Source: Streptomyces bicolor (lineage in GTDB: Bacteria > Actinomycetota > Actinomycetes > Streptomycetales > Streptomycetaceae). Taken from it: a DNA stretch of 64,000 nt. The notes under the pieces are model-generated. The model did no database searches. It was not told where the DNA came from and worked only from the letters and a program-made list of their open reading frames with translations. The DNA lies in the NCBI RefSeq assembly GCF_000719285.1, contig NZ_JOFS01000038.1, positions 9,951 through 73,950 on the forward strand, given 5' to 3'. Shown here in pieces: positions 1 to 7,686 of the stretch; position 1 is the first letter of the stretch, and each line of letters opens with the position of its first letter. The position numbers were made by a program, and so were the translations under genes.

Positions 1-570
1 ACCCTGCTGACCGCCATGATCATGGAGTGGCTGCCGATCCCGGTGCTGTTCCTGCTGGGCGCCGCCCTCGTGCTCACCGTGAACTTCCCGCACATCCCGG
101 ACCAGAAGGCCCGCCTCGCCGCCCACGCCGACAACGTCCTCAACGTCTCCGGCATGGTCTTCGCCGCCGCCGTCTTCACCGGCGTCCTCCAGGGCACCGG
201 CATGGTCGACCACATGGCCCGCTGGATGGTGGACGTCATCCCCGAGGGCATGGGCCCGCACATGGCCCTGGTCACCGGTCTGCTGAGCCTCCCGCTCACC
301 TACTTCATGTCCAACGACGGCTTCTACTTCGGTGTCCTTCCGGTGCTCGCCGAGGCCGGTGCCGCCCACGGTGTCTCCCCGCTGGAGATGGCCCGCGCCT
401 CCCTGGTCGGCCAGCCGCTGCACATGTCGAGCCCGCTCGTTCCTGCCGTGTACGTCCTGGTCGGCATGGCCAAGGTGGAGTTCGGAGACCACACCAAGTT
501 CGTCGTGAAGTGGGCCGCCCTCACATGCCTCGTCATCCTCGGGGCAGGGATGCTCTTCGGAATCATCTGA
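1..570 (+). CDS. CitMHS-family citrate/divalent-cation symporter, C-terminal part
   Basis: The frame is open from base 1, so this is the last ~189 residues of a gene that starts upstream. The protein is strongly hydrophobic, with about five membrane segments. Its SNDGFYFGVLPVLAE and HMSSPLVPAVYVLVG stretches are typical of the C-terminal half of CitM/CitH-type carriers. Known members import citrate complexed with Mg2+ or Ca2+ together with protons across the inner membrane. An MFS gene follows 22 bp downstream on the same strand, so the two are probably co-transcribed. The substrate metal cannot be judged from this fragment. Confidence 0.85.
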   Translation, partial: TLLTAMIMEWLPIPVLFLLGAALVLTVNFPHIPDQKARLAAHADNVLNVSGMVFAAAVFTGVLQGTGMVDHMARWMVDVIPEGMGPHMALVTGLLSLPLTYFMSNDGFYFGVLPVLAEAGAAHGVSPLEMARASLVGQPLHMSSPLVPAVYVLVGMAKVEFGDHTKFVVKWAALTCLVILGAGMLFGII

Positions 571-592
571 CCTTTCCACGGAGGATCTGATC

Positions 593-1828
593 ATGGCGCC
601 CGGTGGGAACCGCGGCTGGCTGCTCCGCCTCGTCATCGCCTTCAGCTTCGCGCAGGGGGCGGTGTCGATGGCCCGGCCCGCCGTCTCCTACCGGGCGCTG
701 GCGTTGGGTGCGGACGAGCGGGCGATCGGCGTGATCGCGGGCGTGTACGCCCTGCTCCCGCTGTTCGCCGCGGTCCCGCTGGGCCGCCGTACCGACCACG
801 GCCGCTGCGCGCCGCTGCTGCCCGTCGGAGTCGTCCTCATCTCGGGCGGCTGCGCGATGAGCGGCCTCGCGGACACCCTCTGGGCGATGGCGGTCTGGAG
901 CGGGGTGATGGGCCTCGGCCACCTCTGCTTCGTCATCGGCGCCCAGTCGCTGGTCGCCCGCCAGTCCGCCCCGCACGAACAGGACCGCAACTTCGGCCAC
1001 TTCACCATCGGCGCCTCCCTCGGCCAGCTGGTCGGCCCGATCGCCGCGGGCGCGCTGATCGGCGGCCGGGACATGGCGGGCACCAGCGCCCTCGCCCTGG
1101 TGGTGGCGGGGGCGGGCGGCGCGGTCGCGCTCACCTCGCTGTGGCGCATAGAGAGCCGTACGACGGCCAAGTCCCGTGAGGAACAAGGCGGACGCGTGGC
1201 CGTACGGCGCATACTGCGCGCCCGCGGTGTGCCCGCCGGCATCTTCATCAGCCTCGCCGTGCTGTCCGCGACCGACATCCTCACCGCCTACCTCCCGGTG
1301 GTCGGTGAGCACCGGGGCATCGCGCCGTCCGTGATCGGCCTCCTGCTCAGCCTGCGCGCGGCGGCCACCATCGCGTGCCGCCTGGTCCTGACGCCCCTGC
1401 TGCGGCTGCTCGGCCGCACCACGCTGCTGACGGTGACGTGTCTGCTGGCCGCCCTGCTGTGCGCCGGGATCGCGCTGCCGGTGCCCGTGTGGGCGCTGGC
1501 CCTGATGCTGGCGGTGCTGGGCTTCTGCCTCGGTGTCGGACAGCCGCTGTCCATGACGACGGTCGTCCAGGCCGCCCCTGAGGGCGCCCGGTCCACCGCC
1601 CTCGCCCTGCGCCTGACCGGCAACCGCCTCGGCCAGGTCGCCGCCCCGGCGTCGGCGGGCCTGGTCGCGGGCGTCGCGGGGGCGGCGGCGCCGTTCCTGA
1701 TGCTGGCGGCGTTGCTGCTGCTGTCGGCGGGGGTCGCGGTGCGCACGCCGAAGCGGCCCGGAGGGCCCGGAACGGACACCACGGAGCGGCCGAAGCGTCC
1801 CGGACTGCGCCGGACGAGCGAAATCTGA
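593..1828 (+). CDS. MFS transporter
   Basis: A 411-residue polytopic membrane protein with about 12 hydrophobic segments. A GRRTDHGR loop between helices 2 and 3 is a version of the MFS motif A. The start at 593 is preceded by GGAGG at the right distance. The tail after the last helix is short, basic and Pro-rich. It lies 22 bp after the CitMHS gene and is followed by a strong hairpin, so it is likely the last gene of that operon. Family membership is clear; the substrate is not. YcaD-like or drug-efflux-like carriers are both possible. Confidence 0.85.
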   Translation: MAPGGNRGWLLRLVIAFSFAQGAVSMARPAVSYRALALGADERAIGVIAGVYALLPLFAAVPLGRRTDHGRCAPLLPVGVVLISGGCAMSGLADTLWAMAVWSGVMGLGHLCFVIGAQSLVARQSAPHEQDRNFGHFTIGASLGQLVGPIAAGALIGGRDMAGTSALALVVAGAGGAVALTSLWRIESRTTAKSREEQGGRVAVRRILRARGVPAGIFISLAVLSATDILTAYLPVVGEHRGIAPSVIGLLLSLRAAATIACRLVLTPLLRLLGRTTLLTVTCLLAALLCAGIALPVPVWALALMLAVLGFCLGVGQPLSMTTVVQAAPEGARSTALALRLTGNRLGQVAAPASAGLVAGVAGAAAPFLMLAALLLLSAGVAVRTPKRPGGPGTDTTERPKRPGLRRTSEI

Positions 1829-1857
1829 CGACGCGCCGGACGTCGTGCGGCGCGTCG
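1829..1857 (+). terminator. Hairpin terminator after the MFS gene
   Basis: A perfect 10-bp inverted repeat (CGACGCGCCG / CGGCGCGTCG) with a 9-nt loop begins directly after the MFS stop codon. No T-tract follows, as is usual for Streptomyces terminators. Confidence 0.6.
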
Positions 1858-1926
1858 CGGTGCGCGTGACGGAGAGTCAGGCGAAAGAACGATTTGTATG
1901 AAAATCGTCTGATTCGAGGAGCGTGT

Positions 1927-2658
1927 ATGCCCACCCTGACACCCTCACGTACCTTCCGCGCCCGCGCGGGCGCCACAGTCGTCCTCACCGCCCTCGCCGC
2001 GGCCGGTATGTCGTGGGTGGCGGCGCCGACCGCGTCGGCCCAAGGGGAGAACGGCGACATCCGGATCCACCGCGAGGGCGTGCCCTTCGGGGTCCCGAAG
2101 GACGACGCGGTGGTCTGCCGGTTCTACCTGGACGCCGTCAACTTCGACATCCTCGCGTCGATCACCTACACCATCTCGCCGCAGCCTCCGCTGCCCACCG
2201 GTGCCACCGTCACCGGCGCCATTCAACTCGCCGGGGGTGCCGGGCACAGTGATGTGCTGGGGCTCGCGGAAGGGCAGTACAAGCTCACCTGGGTCGTGAC
2301 GGGCATCCCCCCGAGGGAGAAGGTCTTCCGCGTCAGGTGCCACGACGACCGACGGGACGGCGACGGCAGGGGGGACGGCCGGGGTGACGGCAGGGGTGAC
2401 GGCAGGGGTGACGGCAGGGAGGACGGCAGGGAGGACGGTCCGCGCGGGCGGATCGAGGACAACGAGCGGGGCGAGGAAGGCTGGGGGCGCGGTGACGACC
2501 ACGGTCCGAGGGGCGGTGTGCACGCGGGCGGTGGCGGGCTCGTCGACACCGTGGCCGCGTACGCGCCGGTGGCGGGCGCGGCGGTGGTGGGCCTGACAGC
2601 GGTCGGCGGCACCGTGTACTTCCGGAGGACCCGCCGGCAGCCCGATGGTGCCGCGTAG
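1927..2658 (+). CDS. Secreted, membrane-anchored protein with Gly/Asp/Arg repeat region
   Basis: The start at 1927 has GAGGAG 6 nt upstream; an in-frame ATG at 1894 lacks such a site. The 243-residue protein has a cleavable signal peptide ending near TASAQG. A ~100-residue globular part with two Cys (VVCRFYLD, FRVRCHDD) follows. Then comes a hydrophilic repeat of D-G-R-G units, and a C-terminal hydrophobic segment ending in an Arg-rich tail (YFRRTRR). That tail resembles a sortase-type anchor, but I see no LPXTG or LAXTG motif before it. The class F sortase gene overlaps its 3' end, which suggests a functional pair. No family name is recognised. Confidence 0.8.
   Translation: MPTLTPSRTFRARAGATVVLTALAAAGMSWVAAPTASAQGENGDIRIHREGVPFGVPKDDAVVCRFYLDAVNFDILASITYTISPQPPLPTGATVTGAIQLAGGAGHSDVLGLAEGQYKLTWVVTGIPPREKVFRVRCHDDRRDGDGRGDGRGDGRGDGRGDGREDGREDGPRGRIEDNERGEEGWGRGDDHGPRGGVHAGGGGLVDTVAAYAPVAGAAVVGLTAVGGTVYFRRTRRQPDGAA
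2362..2433 (+). repeat. Six 12-bp tandem units encoding D-G-R-G/E repeats
   Basis: Six consecutive 12-bp units of the form GACGGCAGGGGT, with third- and last-base variants, lie inside the secreted-protein gene. They encode DGRG, then DGRE. The array is in frame, so unit gain or loss would change only linker length. Confidence 0.9.
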
Positions 2659-3298
2659 GCGCAGACGCAGGCCCTGGTACCGGACCCGCGCCTACCGCCT
2701 CGCCAGGACGGCCGTGCTGACGGTGGTCCTCGTGACGGTGGTGGTCCGGTGCGGGGGCGACCACGACGCGATCGCGCCGGACGGACCCGACGGACGGCAT
2801 GCCGTGGCGGCCGCCGAGCCCACACCCCCGCCCCGCCCGCTGCCGCGCTCGCGGCCGACGTCCGTCCGCATCCCGTCCCTGGGCATCGACGCCCCGATCA
2901 CCGGCATCGGTCTCACCGGCAGCCGGGAGTTGGAGACGCCGCCGGTCGACGACCCGAATCTCATCGGCTGGTACCGGGGCGGTGCCACGCCCGGTGAGCG
3001 GGGCGTCGCGATCGCCGTGGGCCACCGTGACACGACAACCGGCCGTGCCGTCTTCGCCGGACTCGCCTCGGTGAAGCGCGGCAAGAAGATCGAGGCGCGG
3101 CGCGAGGACGGCCGTACGGCCGTCTACACCGTGGACCGGGTCAAGGTCTACGACAAGGCGAACTTCCCCGACAAGGAGGTCTACGGCCCGACCCGGCGCC
3201 CGGAGATCCGCGTGCTCACCTGCGGCGGCCTCTTCGACCGACAGAACGGATACACCAGCAACGTGGTGGTCTTCGCCCACCTGACCGCGACGAAGTGA
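2645..3298 (+). CDS. Class F sortase
   Basis: A 217-residue protein with an Arg-rich N-terminus, one membrane segment (about residues 20-36) and a Pro-rich linker. The class F catalytic domain follows. The catalytic His is in VGHRDT (about residue 127) and the Cys is in LTCGG (about residue 199), followed by NGYTSNVVVFA. Sortases of this class are presumed transpeptidases that attach surface proteins; most class F substrates are undefined. The ATG lies 14 bases inside the preceding secreted-protein gene, so translation is probably coupled. It is the best partner candidate for that neighbour, although no canonical sorting motif is visible there. Confidence 0.9.
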   Translation: MVPRRRRRRPWYRTRAYRLARTAVLTVVLVTVVVRCGGDHDAIAPDGPDGRHAVAAAEPTPPPRPLPRSRPTSVRIPSLGIDAPITGIGLTGSRELETPPVDDPNLIGWYRGGATPGERGVAIAVGHRDTTTGRAVFAGLASVKRGKKIEARREDGRTAVYTVDRVKVYDKANFPDKEVYGPTRRPEIRVLTCGGLFDRQNGYTSNVVVFAHLTATK

Positions 3299-3374
3299 CC
3301 GATGCCCTGACCGCGGCGAAGTGACCGATGTCTTCCCCACTCCGGGTACATTCCGTTAACTTCCGTGACTCACA

Positions 3375-3399
3375 GGCCCCGTACGACCCGCACGGGGCC
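3375..3399 (+). terminator. Hairpin between sortase and ABC ATPase genes
   Basis: An 8-bp perfect inverted repeat (GGCCCCGT / ACGGGGCC) with a 9-nt loop, followed by TTC. It probably ends the secreted protein-sortase operon. Confidence 0.55.
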
Positions 3400-3450
3400 T
3401 TCGGACCCACGGAGCAGCGGCGCTCCGGCCGGCCCCCGGGGGCAGCAGTC

Positions 3451-4791
3451 ATGACACGCGCCATCTCCCTGCACGACGTGAGCAAGTCCTACACACGAGG
3501 TGTCCGCGTCGTGGACCGGCTCTCGTTGGACATCGAGCCCGGCGAGTTCCTCGTCCTCCTCGGGCCCTCCGGGTGCGGCAAGTCCACCGTGCTCAGAATG
3601 ATCGCCGGACTGGAGGAGATCGACGAGGGCGAGCTGCTGCTGGACGGCGAGTACGCCAACGACCTGCTGCCCGCCGACCGGCAGATGGCGATGGTCTTCC
3701 AGAACTTCGCCCTCTACCCGAGCATGACCAGCCGCGACAACATAGGTTTCCCGCTGCGCATCGAGTCGCCCGGCGCGGACCCGCGCCCCCGCGTGGACGC
3801 CACCGCCCGCATGCTGGGCATCGAGGACCTCCTCGACCGCTTCCCCGCCCAGCTCTCCGGCGGCGAACGCCAGCGCGTCGCCATGGGCCGGGCCATCGCC
3901 CGCCACCCCGCCGCGTTCCTGATGGACGAGCCGCTGTCCAACCTCGACGCCAAGCTCCGCAACCACCTGCGCGCCGAAATCTCCGGCCTCACCCGGAAGC
4001 TGGGCGTCACCACGGTCTACGTCACCCATGACCAGGCCGAGGCGATGTCGCTCGGCGACCGGGTCGCCGTCCTGCGCGGCGGCGTCCTGCAGCAGGTCGG
4101 CACCCCGCGCTCGGTGTACGCCCTGCCCCGCAACGTCTTCATCGCCGCCTTCATCGGCACCCCGCGCATCAACCTCCTGCGCGGCGTCGTACGCGCCCCG
4201 CTCGACGGGGCGATGACCATCAGTCTCGGCAAGCAGTACCTCAGGCTGCCCGAACCCCTGTGCCTGGACCACCAGTTACTGCGCGTGCAGCAGGGCCGCG
4301 AGGTCATCGTGGGCCTGCGCTCGGAGGCGATCCGCATCGCCAAGCCCGCCGCCGCCCGCCCCGGCGAGGTGCACATCACCGGCCTGGTCGAGCATGTGGA
4401 GTTCCAGGGCCACGAGGTCCTCGTCCACTTCAACACCGGCTCCCGTCCGGCCCTCGTACCGGAACTGGAGGCCCCGCGTCCGGCCGCCCGCCCCACGCGC
4501 CGCCGTCGACGCGAGGGCGGCACGGTCCTGAATCGCCTCAGGGAACGCGCGGGCGCCCTGCGAGCCGGCCCGGTGGTGGCCCTCGACGACCCGGCCGACA
4601 CCGGGTCCGAGCAGGCACCGCCCGAGGGCCGCCTCCCCGGCGATCTCATCGTCCGCACCACGCCCGACATCGAACTCCGGCACGGCATGCACGTCCCGCT
4701 CCTCGTCGACCTCGCCCATCTGTTCGTCTTCGACCAGCACGGCGACCGCATCTGCCCGGCCCCGGACCGGCTGCCGGATCTGGAGGAGTGA
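3451..4791 (+). CDS. Sugar-type ABC transporter ATP-binding protein (UgpC/MsiK-like)
   Basis: A 446-residue ATPase with Walker A GPSGCGKST, the Q-loop in MVFQNFALYP, signature LSGGERQRVAMGRA and Walker B FLMDEPLSNLDAKL. The switch His is in YVTHDQAEAMS. The C-terminal half carries OB/TOBE-like sequence and is longer than in typical MalK, with an Arg-rich insertion (PTRRRRREGG). Known relatives energise carbohydrate importers. No permease or binding-protein gene is nearby, so it may serve several importers in trans, as MsiK does. The start at 3451 is where homology begins; the frame is open upstream to 3328. Confidence 0.85.
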   Translation: MTRAISLHDVSKSYTRGVRVVDRLSLDIEPGEFLVLLGPSGCGKSTVLRMIAGLEEIDEGELLLDGEYANDLLPADRQMAMVFQNFALYPSMTSRDNIGFPLRIESPGADPRPRVDATARMLGIEDLLDRFPAQLSGGERQRVAMGRAIARHPAAFLMDEPLSNLDAKLRNHLRAEISGLTRKLGVTTVYVTHDQAEAMSLGDRVAVLRGGVLQQVGTPRSVYALPRNVFIAAFIGTPRINLLRGVVRAPLDGAMTISLGKQYLRLPEPLCLDHQLLRVQQGREVIVGLRSEAIRIAKPAAARPGEVHITGLVEHVEFQGHEVLVHFNTGSRPALVPELEAPRPAARPTRRRRREGGTVLNRLRERAGALRAGPVVALDDPADTGSEQAPPEGRLPGDLIVRTTPDIELRHGMHVPLLVDLAHLFVFDQHGDRICPAPDRLPDLEE

Positions 4792-4826
4792 CAGGGGCTC
4801 CGCCGGTGAGGCCAGGATGGGAAGTG

Positions 4827-4863
4827 CCGCATATCGAGACAGCCCGCGCCCCTTCAGGGCGCT
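4827..4863. repeat. Dispersed intergenic palindromic element, copy A
   Basis: The stretch CCGCATATCGAGACAGCCC followed by GCGCCCCTTCAGGGCGCT closely matches 10047-10085 and shares its GC-rich core with 24081-24104. It can form a short GCGCCCC/GGGCGC hairpin. It resembles the GCGCCCCTGACGGGGCGC-type repeat scattered through Streptomyces intergenic regions. Confidence 0.6.
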
Positions 4864-4928
4864 GCCGAATCGCACGTCAATGCGAGACGCGCGTCGGCTT
4901 CTGATGTCATGGGGTGGCTGGCGCACAA

Positions 4929-4947
4929 AAACTAACGCCGCTAGTTT
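4929..4947. promoter_or_regulatory. TetR-type operator before the aldehyde dehydrogenase operon
   Basis: AAACTAACGCCGCTAGTTT is an inverted repeat (8 of 9 arm positions pair) 55 bp upstream of the aldehyde dehydrogenase start. It matches the reverse complement of 11512-11530 at 15 of 19 positions. That second site lies between the TetR gene at 10843-11484 and its divergent acyl-CoA dehydrogenase. The same regulator probably binds both. Confidence 0.7.
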
Positions 4948-5002
4948 GTGAGCCGGACGACGACAGCCGTACCACGAGGCGCCCCGCCCAGGAGGAAGCG
5001 CG

Positions 5003-6391
5003 ATGAAGGCACACGACGGCATGTACATCGACGGCGCCTGGCGCCCCGCGGCCGGCGGGGATGTGATCGAGGTGGTCAACCCGGCCGACGAGCAGGTCAT
5101 CGGCCGGGTCCCGGCCGGTACCGCCGCCGACGTCGACACCGCCGTACGGGCCGCCCGCGCCGCCCTCCCGGGCTGGGCCGCGACCCCGCCCGCCGAACGG
5201 GCCGCGCGGCTGGCCGCCCTCCGGGACGTCCTGGCGGCCCGCAAGGACGAGATCGCCGAGACGGTCACCGCCGAGCTCGGCTCGCCGCTGAACTTCTCGC
5301 AGGCGGTCCACGCGGGCGTGCCGATCGCGGTCGCGGGCTCGTACGCCGAGCTGGCGGCGACGTACGCCTTCGAGGAGAAGGTCGGCAACTCGACCGTGTA
5401 TCACGAGCCGATCGGTGTGGTCGGCGCCATCACGCCCTGGAACTACCCGCTCCACCAGATCGTCGCCAAGGCCGCCCCGGCGCTGGCCGCCGGCTGCACG
5501 GTCGTCCTGAAGCCGGCCGAGGACACCCCGCTGGTCGCCCAGCTCTTCGCCGAGGCGGTGCACGAGGCGGGTGTCCCCGCGGGTGTCTTCAACCTGGTCA
5601 CCGGGCGCGGTCCGGTCGCGGGCCAGGCGCTCGCCGAGCACCCGGACGTCGACCTGGTCTCCTTCACCGGCTCCACGGCCGTCGGCCGGCAGATCGCCAT
5701 GGTGGCCGGCGCGGCCGTCAAGAAGGTCGCCCTGGAGCTGGGCGGCAAGTCCGCCAACGTCATCCTGCCGAGCGCCGACCTGGCCAAGGCGGTCAACGTC
5801 GGCGTCGCCAACGTCATGTCCAACTCCGGGCAGACCTGCAGCGCCTGGACGCGGATGCTCGTGCACCGGGACCAGTACGACGAGGCCGTGGAGCTGGCCG
5901 CGGCCGCCGCCGCGAAGTACGGCGAGCGCATCGGGCCGGTGGTGAGCGCCAAGCAGCAGGAGCGGGTGCTCGGCTACATCGAGAAGGGCGTCGCCGAAGG
6001 AGCGCGGCTGGTCGCGGGCGGTACCGAAGCACCGCGCGAGCAGGGCTGCTTCGTCAGCCCGACCGTCTTCGCCGACGTGACACCCGAGATGACCATCGCG
6101 CAGGAGGAGATCTTCGGCCCCGTCCTGTCGATCCTGCGGTACGAGGACGAGGCGGACGCCCTGCGGATCGCCAACGGCACGGTCTACGGCCTCGCGGGTG
6201 CCGTCTGGGCGGGCGAGGAGGCGGAGGCGGTCGCCTTCGCCCGCCGTATGGACACCGGGCAGGTCGACATCAACGGCGGCCGCTTCAACCCCCTCGCCCC
6301 CTTCGGCGGGTACAAGCAGTCGGGTGTCGGGCGCGAACTCGGCGCGCACGGCCTGACCGAGTACCTCCAGACCAAGTCCCTGCAGTTCTGA
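5003..6391 (+). CDS. NAD(P)-dependent aldehyde dehydrogenase
   Basis: A 462-residue ALDH superfamily enzyme that oxidises an aldehyde to the acid. Visible motifs are the nucleotide-binding [19 protein letters not shown], the general base Glu in [11 protein letters not shown] and the catalytic Cys in [20 protein letters not shown] and the C-terminal [13 protein letters not shown] are also present. GGAGGAAGC precedes the ATG. An alcohol dehydrogenase gene starts 11 bp downstream, so the pair can convert an alcohol to a carboxylate. A TetR-type operator upstream links it to the acyl-CoA dehydrogenase at 11589. Substrate unknown. Confidence 0.93.
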   Translation: MKAHDGMYIDGAWRPAAGGDVIEVVNPADEQVIGRVPAGTAADVDTAVRAARAALPGWAATPPAERAARLAALRDVLAARKDEIAETVTAELGSPLNFSQAVHAGVPIAVAGSYAELAATYAFEEKVGNSTVYHEPIGVVGAITPWNYPLHQIVAKAAPALAAGCTVVLKPAEDTPLVAQLFAEAVHEAGVPAGVFNLVTGRGPVAGQALAEHPDVDLVSFTGSTAVGRQIAMVAGAAVKKVALELGGKSANVILPSADLAKAVNVGVANVMSNSGQTCSAWTRMLVHRDQYDEAVELAAAAAAKYGERIGPVVSAKQQERVLGYIEKGVAEGARLVAGGTEAPREQGCFVSPTVFADVTPEMTIAQEEIFGPVLSILRYEDEADALRIANGTVYGLAGAVWAGEEAEAVAFARRMDTGQVDINGGRFNPLAPFGGYKQSGVGRELGAHGLTEYLQTKSLQF

Positions 6392-6402
6392 GGAGCCTTC
6401 AC

Positions 6403-7482
6403 GTGGTTCGCGCAGCAGTTCTTCCCGCCGTGGGCGCTCCTCTGGAGGTCGCCCACATCGACCTCCCGGCCCCCGGCCCCGGCCAGGTCCACGTCCGCCT
6501 CGCCGCCGCCGGCGTCTGTCACTCCGACCTGTCCCTGTCCAACGGCACCATGCGCGTCCCGGTCCCCGCGGTCCTCGGCCACGAGGGCGCCGGCACGGTG
6601 GTGGCCGTGGGGGAGGGCGTCACCCATGTCGTGCCCGGCGACGGCGTCGTCCTCAACTGGGCGCCGTCCTGCGGACGTTGCCACGCCTGTGGGCTCGGCG
6701 AGGTCTGGCTGTGCGCCAACGCGCTGAACGGCGCCGCCGACGTGTACGCCCGTACCGCCGAGGGCACCGACCTCCACCCCGGCCTGAACGTCGCCGCGTT
6801 CGCCGAGGAGACGGTCGTCTCGGCGGGCTGCGTCCTGCCGCTTCCCGACGGCATCCCGCTCACCGACGCCGCCCTGCTGGGCTGCGCCGTCCTCACCGGC
6901 TACGGCGCCGTGCATCACTCGGCGCGGGTCCGACAGGGCGAGACGGTCGCGGTGTTCGGCGTCGGCGGTGTGGGTCTTGCCGCCCTCCAGTCGGCCCGGA
7001 TCGCGGGCGCGGCGAAGATCGTCGCAGTCGACGTCTCCCCGGCGAAGGAGGAGCTGGCGCGCGCTGCGGGAGCCACCGACTTCGTCATCGCCTCCGAGAA
7101 CACGGCCCGCGAGATCCGGGGCCTGACGGACAAGCAGGGCGTGGACGTCGCCGTCGAGTGCGTGGGCCGCGCGGCCACGATCCGCACGGCCTGGGACTCC
7201 ACCCGCCGCGGCGGCCGCACCACGGTCGTCGGCATCGGCGGCAAGGACCAGCAGGTCACCTTCAACGCCCTGGAGATCTTCCACTGGGGCCGCACCCTCT
7301 CCGGCTGCGTCTACGGCAACTCCGACCCGGCGCGGGACGTGCCGGTACTGGCCGAGCACGTGCGGGCGGGCCGCCTGGACCTCGGCGCACTGGTGACGGA
7401 AAGGATCGCCCTTGAGGGCATCCCGGCCGCGTTCGAGAACATGATCGCGGGGAAGGGCGGGCGGGCCCTGGTGGTCTTCTAA
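6403..7482 (+). CDS. Zinc-dependent alcohol dehydrogenase
   Basis: A 359-residue medium-chain dehydrogenase starting at GTG 6403, 11 bp after the aldehyde dehydrogenase stop, with AGGAG in the gap. Catalytic zinc ligands are visible in GVCHSDL and GHEGAG. The structural-zinc lobe is CGRCHACGLGEVWLC, and the dinucleotide fold is GVGGVGLAALQ. It oxidises an alcohol or reduces an aldehyde with NAD(H). Together with the upstream ALDH it forms a two-step oxidation module under the shared TetR operator. The longer open frame reaching back to 4948 is a shadow of the ALDH gene. Confidence 0.92.
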   Translation: MVRAAVLPAVGAPLEVAHIDLPAPGPGQVHVRLAAAGVCHSDLSLSNGTMRVPVPAVLGHEGAGTVVAVGEGVTHVVPGDGVVLNWAPSCGRCHACGLGEVWLCANALNGAADVYARTAEGTDLHPGLNVAAFAEETVVSAGCVLPLPDGIPLTDAALLGCAVLTGYGAVHHSARVRQGETVAVFGVGGVGLAALQSARIAGAAKIVAVDVSPAKEELARAAGATDFVIASENTAREIRGLTDKQGVDVAVECVGRAATIRTAWDSTRRGGRTTVVGIGGKDQQVTFNALEIFHWGRTLSGCVYGNSDPARDVPVLAEHVRAGRLDLGALVTERIALEGIPAAFENMIAGKGGRALVVF

Positions 7483-7497
7483 CGCCCGCTCGGACAT

Positions 7498-7524
7498 GCC
7501 CCGGTCTCCGCACGAGGCCGGGGC
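7498..7524 (+). terminator. Terminator of the ALDH-ADH operon
   Basis: A 7-bp stem GCCCCGG / CCGGGGC with a 13-nt loop, followed by CTTCGG, 15 bp after the ADH stop. Confidence 0.6.
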
Positions 7525-7588
7525 CTTCGGCATGCCCGGATCCCACTCTGCGTGCCCTGTACAGGCAAAACTTCTGCGGTACGACCCG

Positions 7589-7618
7589 TTGACGTCCATA
7601 CCGTCCGGTCAGTACGTT
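7589..7618 (+). promoter_or_regulatory. Promoter of the MHS transporter with operator-like palindrome in its spacer
   Basis: TTGACG (7589-7594) and TACGTT (7613-7618) are separated by 18 bp and suit a -35/-10 pair. The spacer contains CATACCGTCCGGTCAGTAC (7597-7615). This resembles the TetR-type sites at 24130-24149 (15 of 20 aligned positions) and 29804-29823. Repressor binding here would block RNA polymerase. Confidence 0.5.
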
Positions 7619-7686
7619 CCCCGGAACCCGAGCCACCCCCCGGTTCTGTCCCCGTTCCGTCCCCGCACCCATCGGAGTGTGCACGC

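Noticed and set aside
2362..2433. Possible CRISPR or regulatory tandem array
   Set aside because: Units are 12 bp, contiguous and in frame within a coding region, with no spacers; this is a protein repeat.
4948..6402. Upstream extension of the alcohol dehydrogenase frame to give 844 residues
   Set aside because: This portion is the shadow of the aldehyde dehydrogenase in another frame; the enzyme N-terminus begins at GTG 6403 after a ribosome-binding site.
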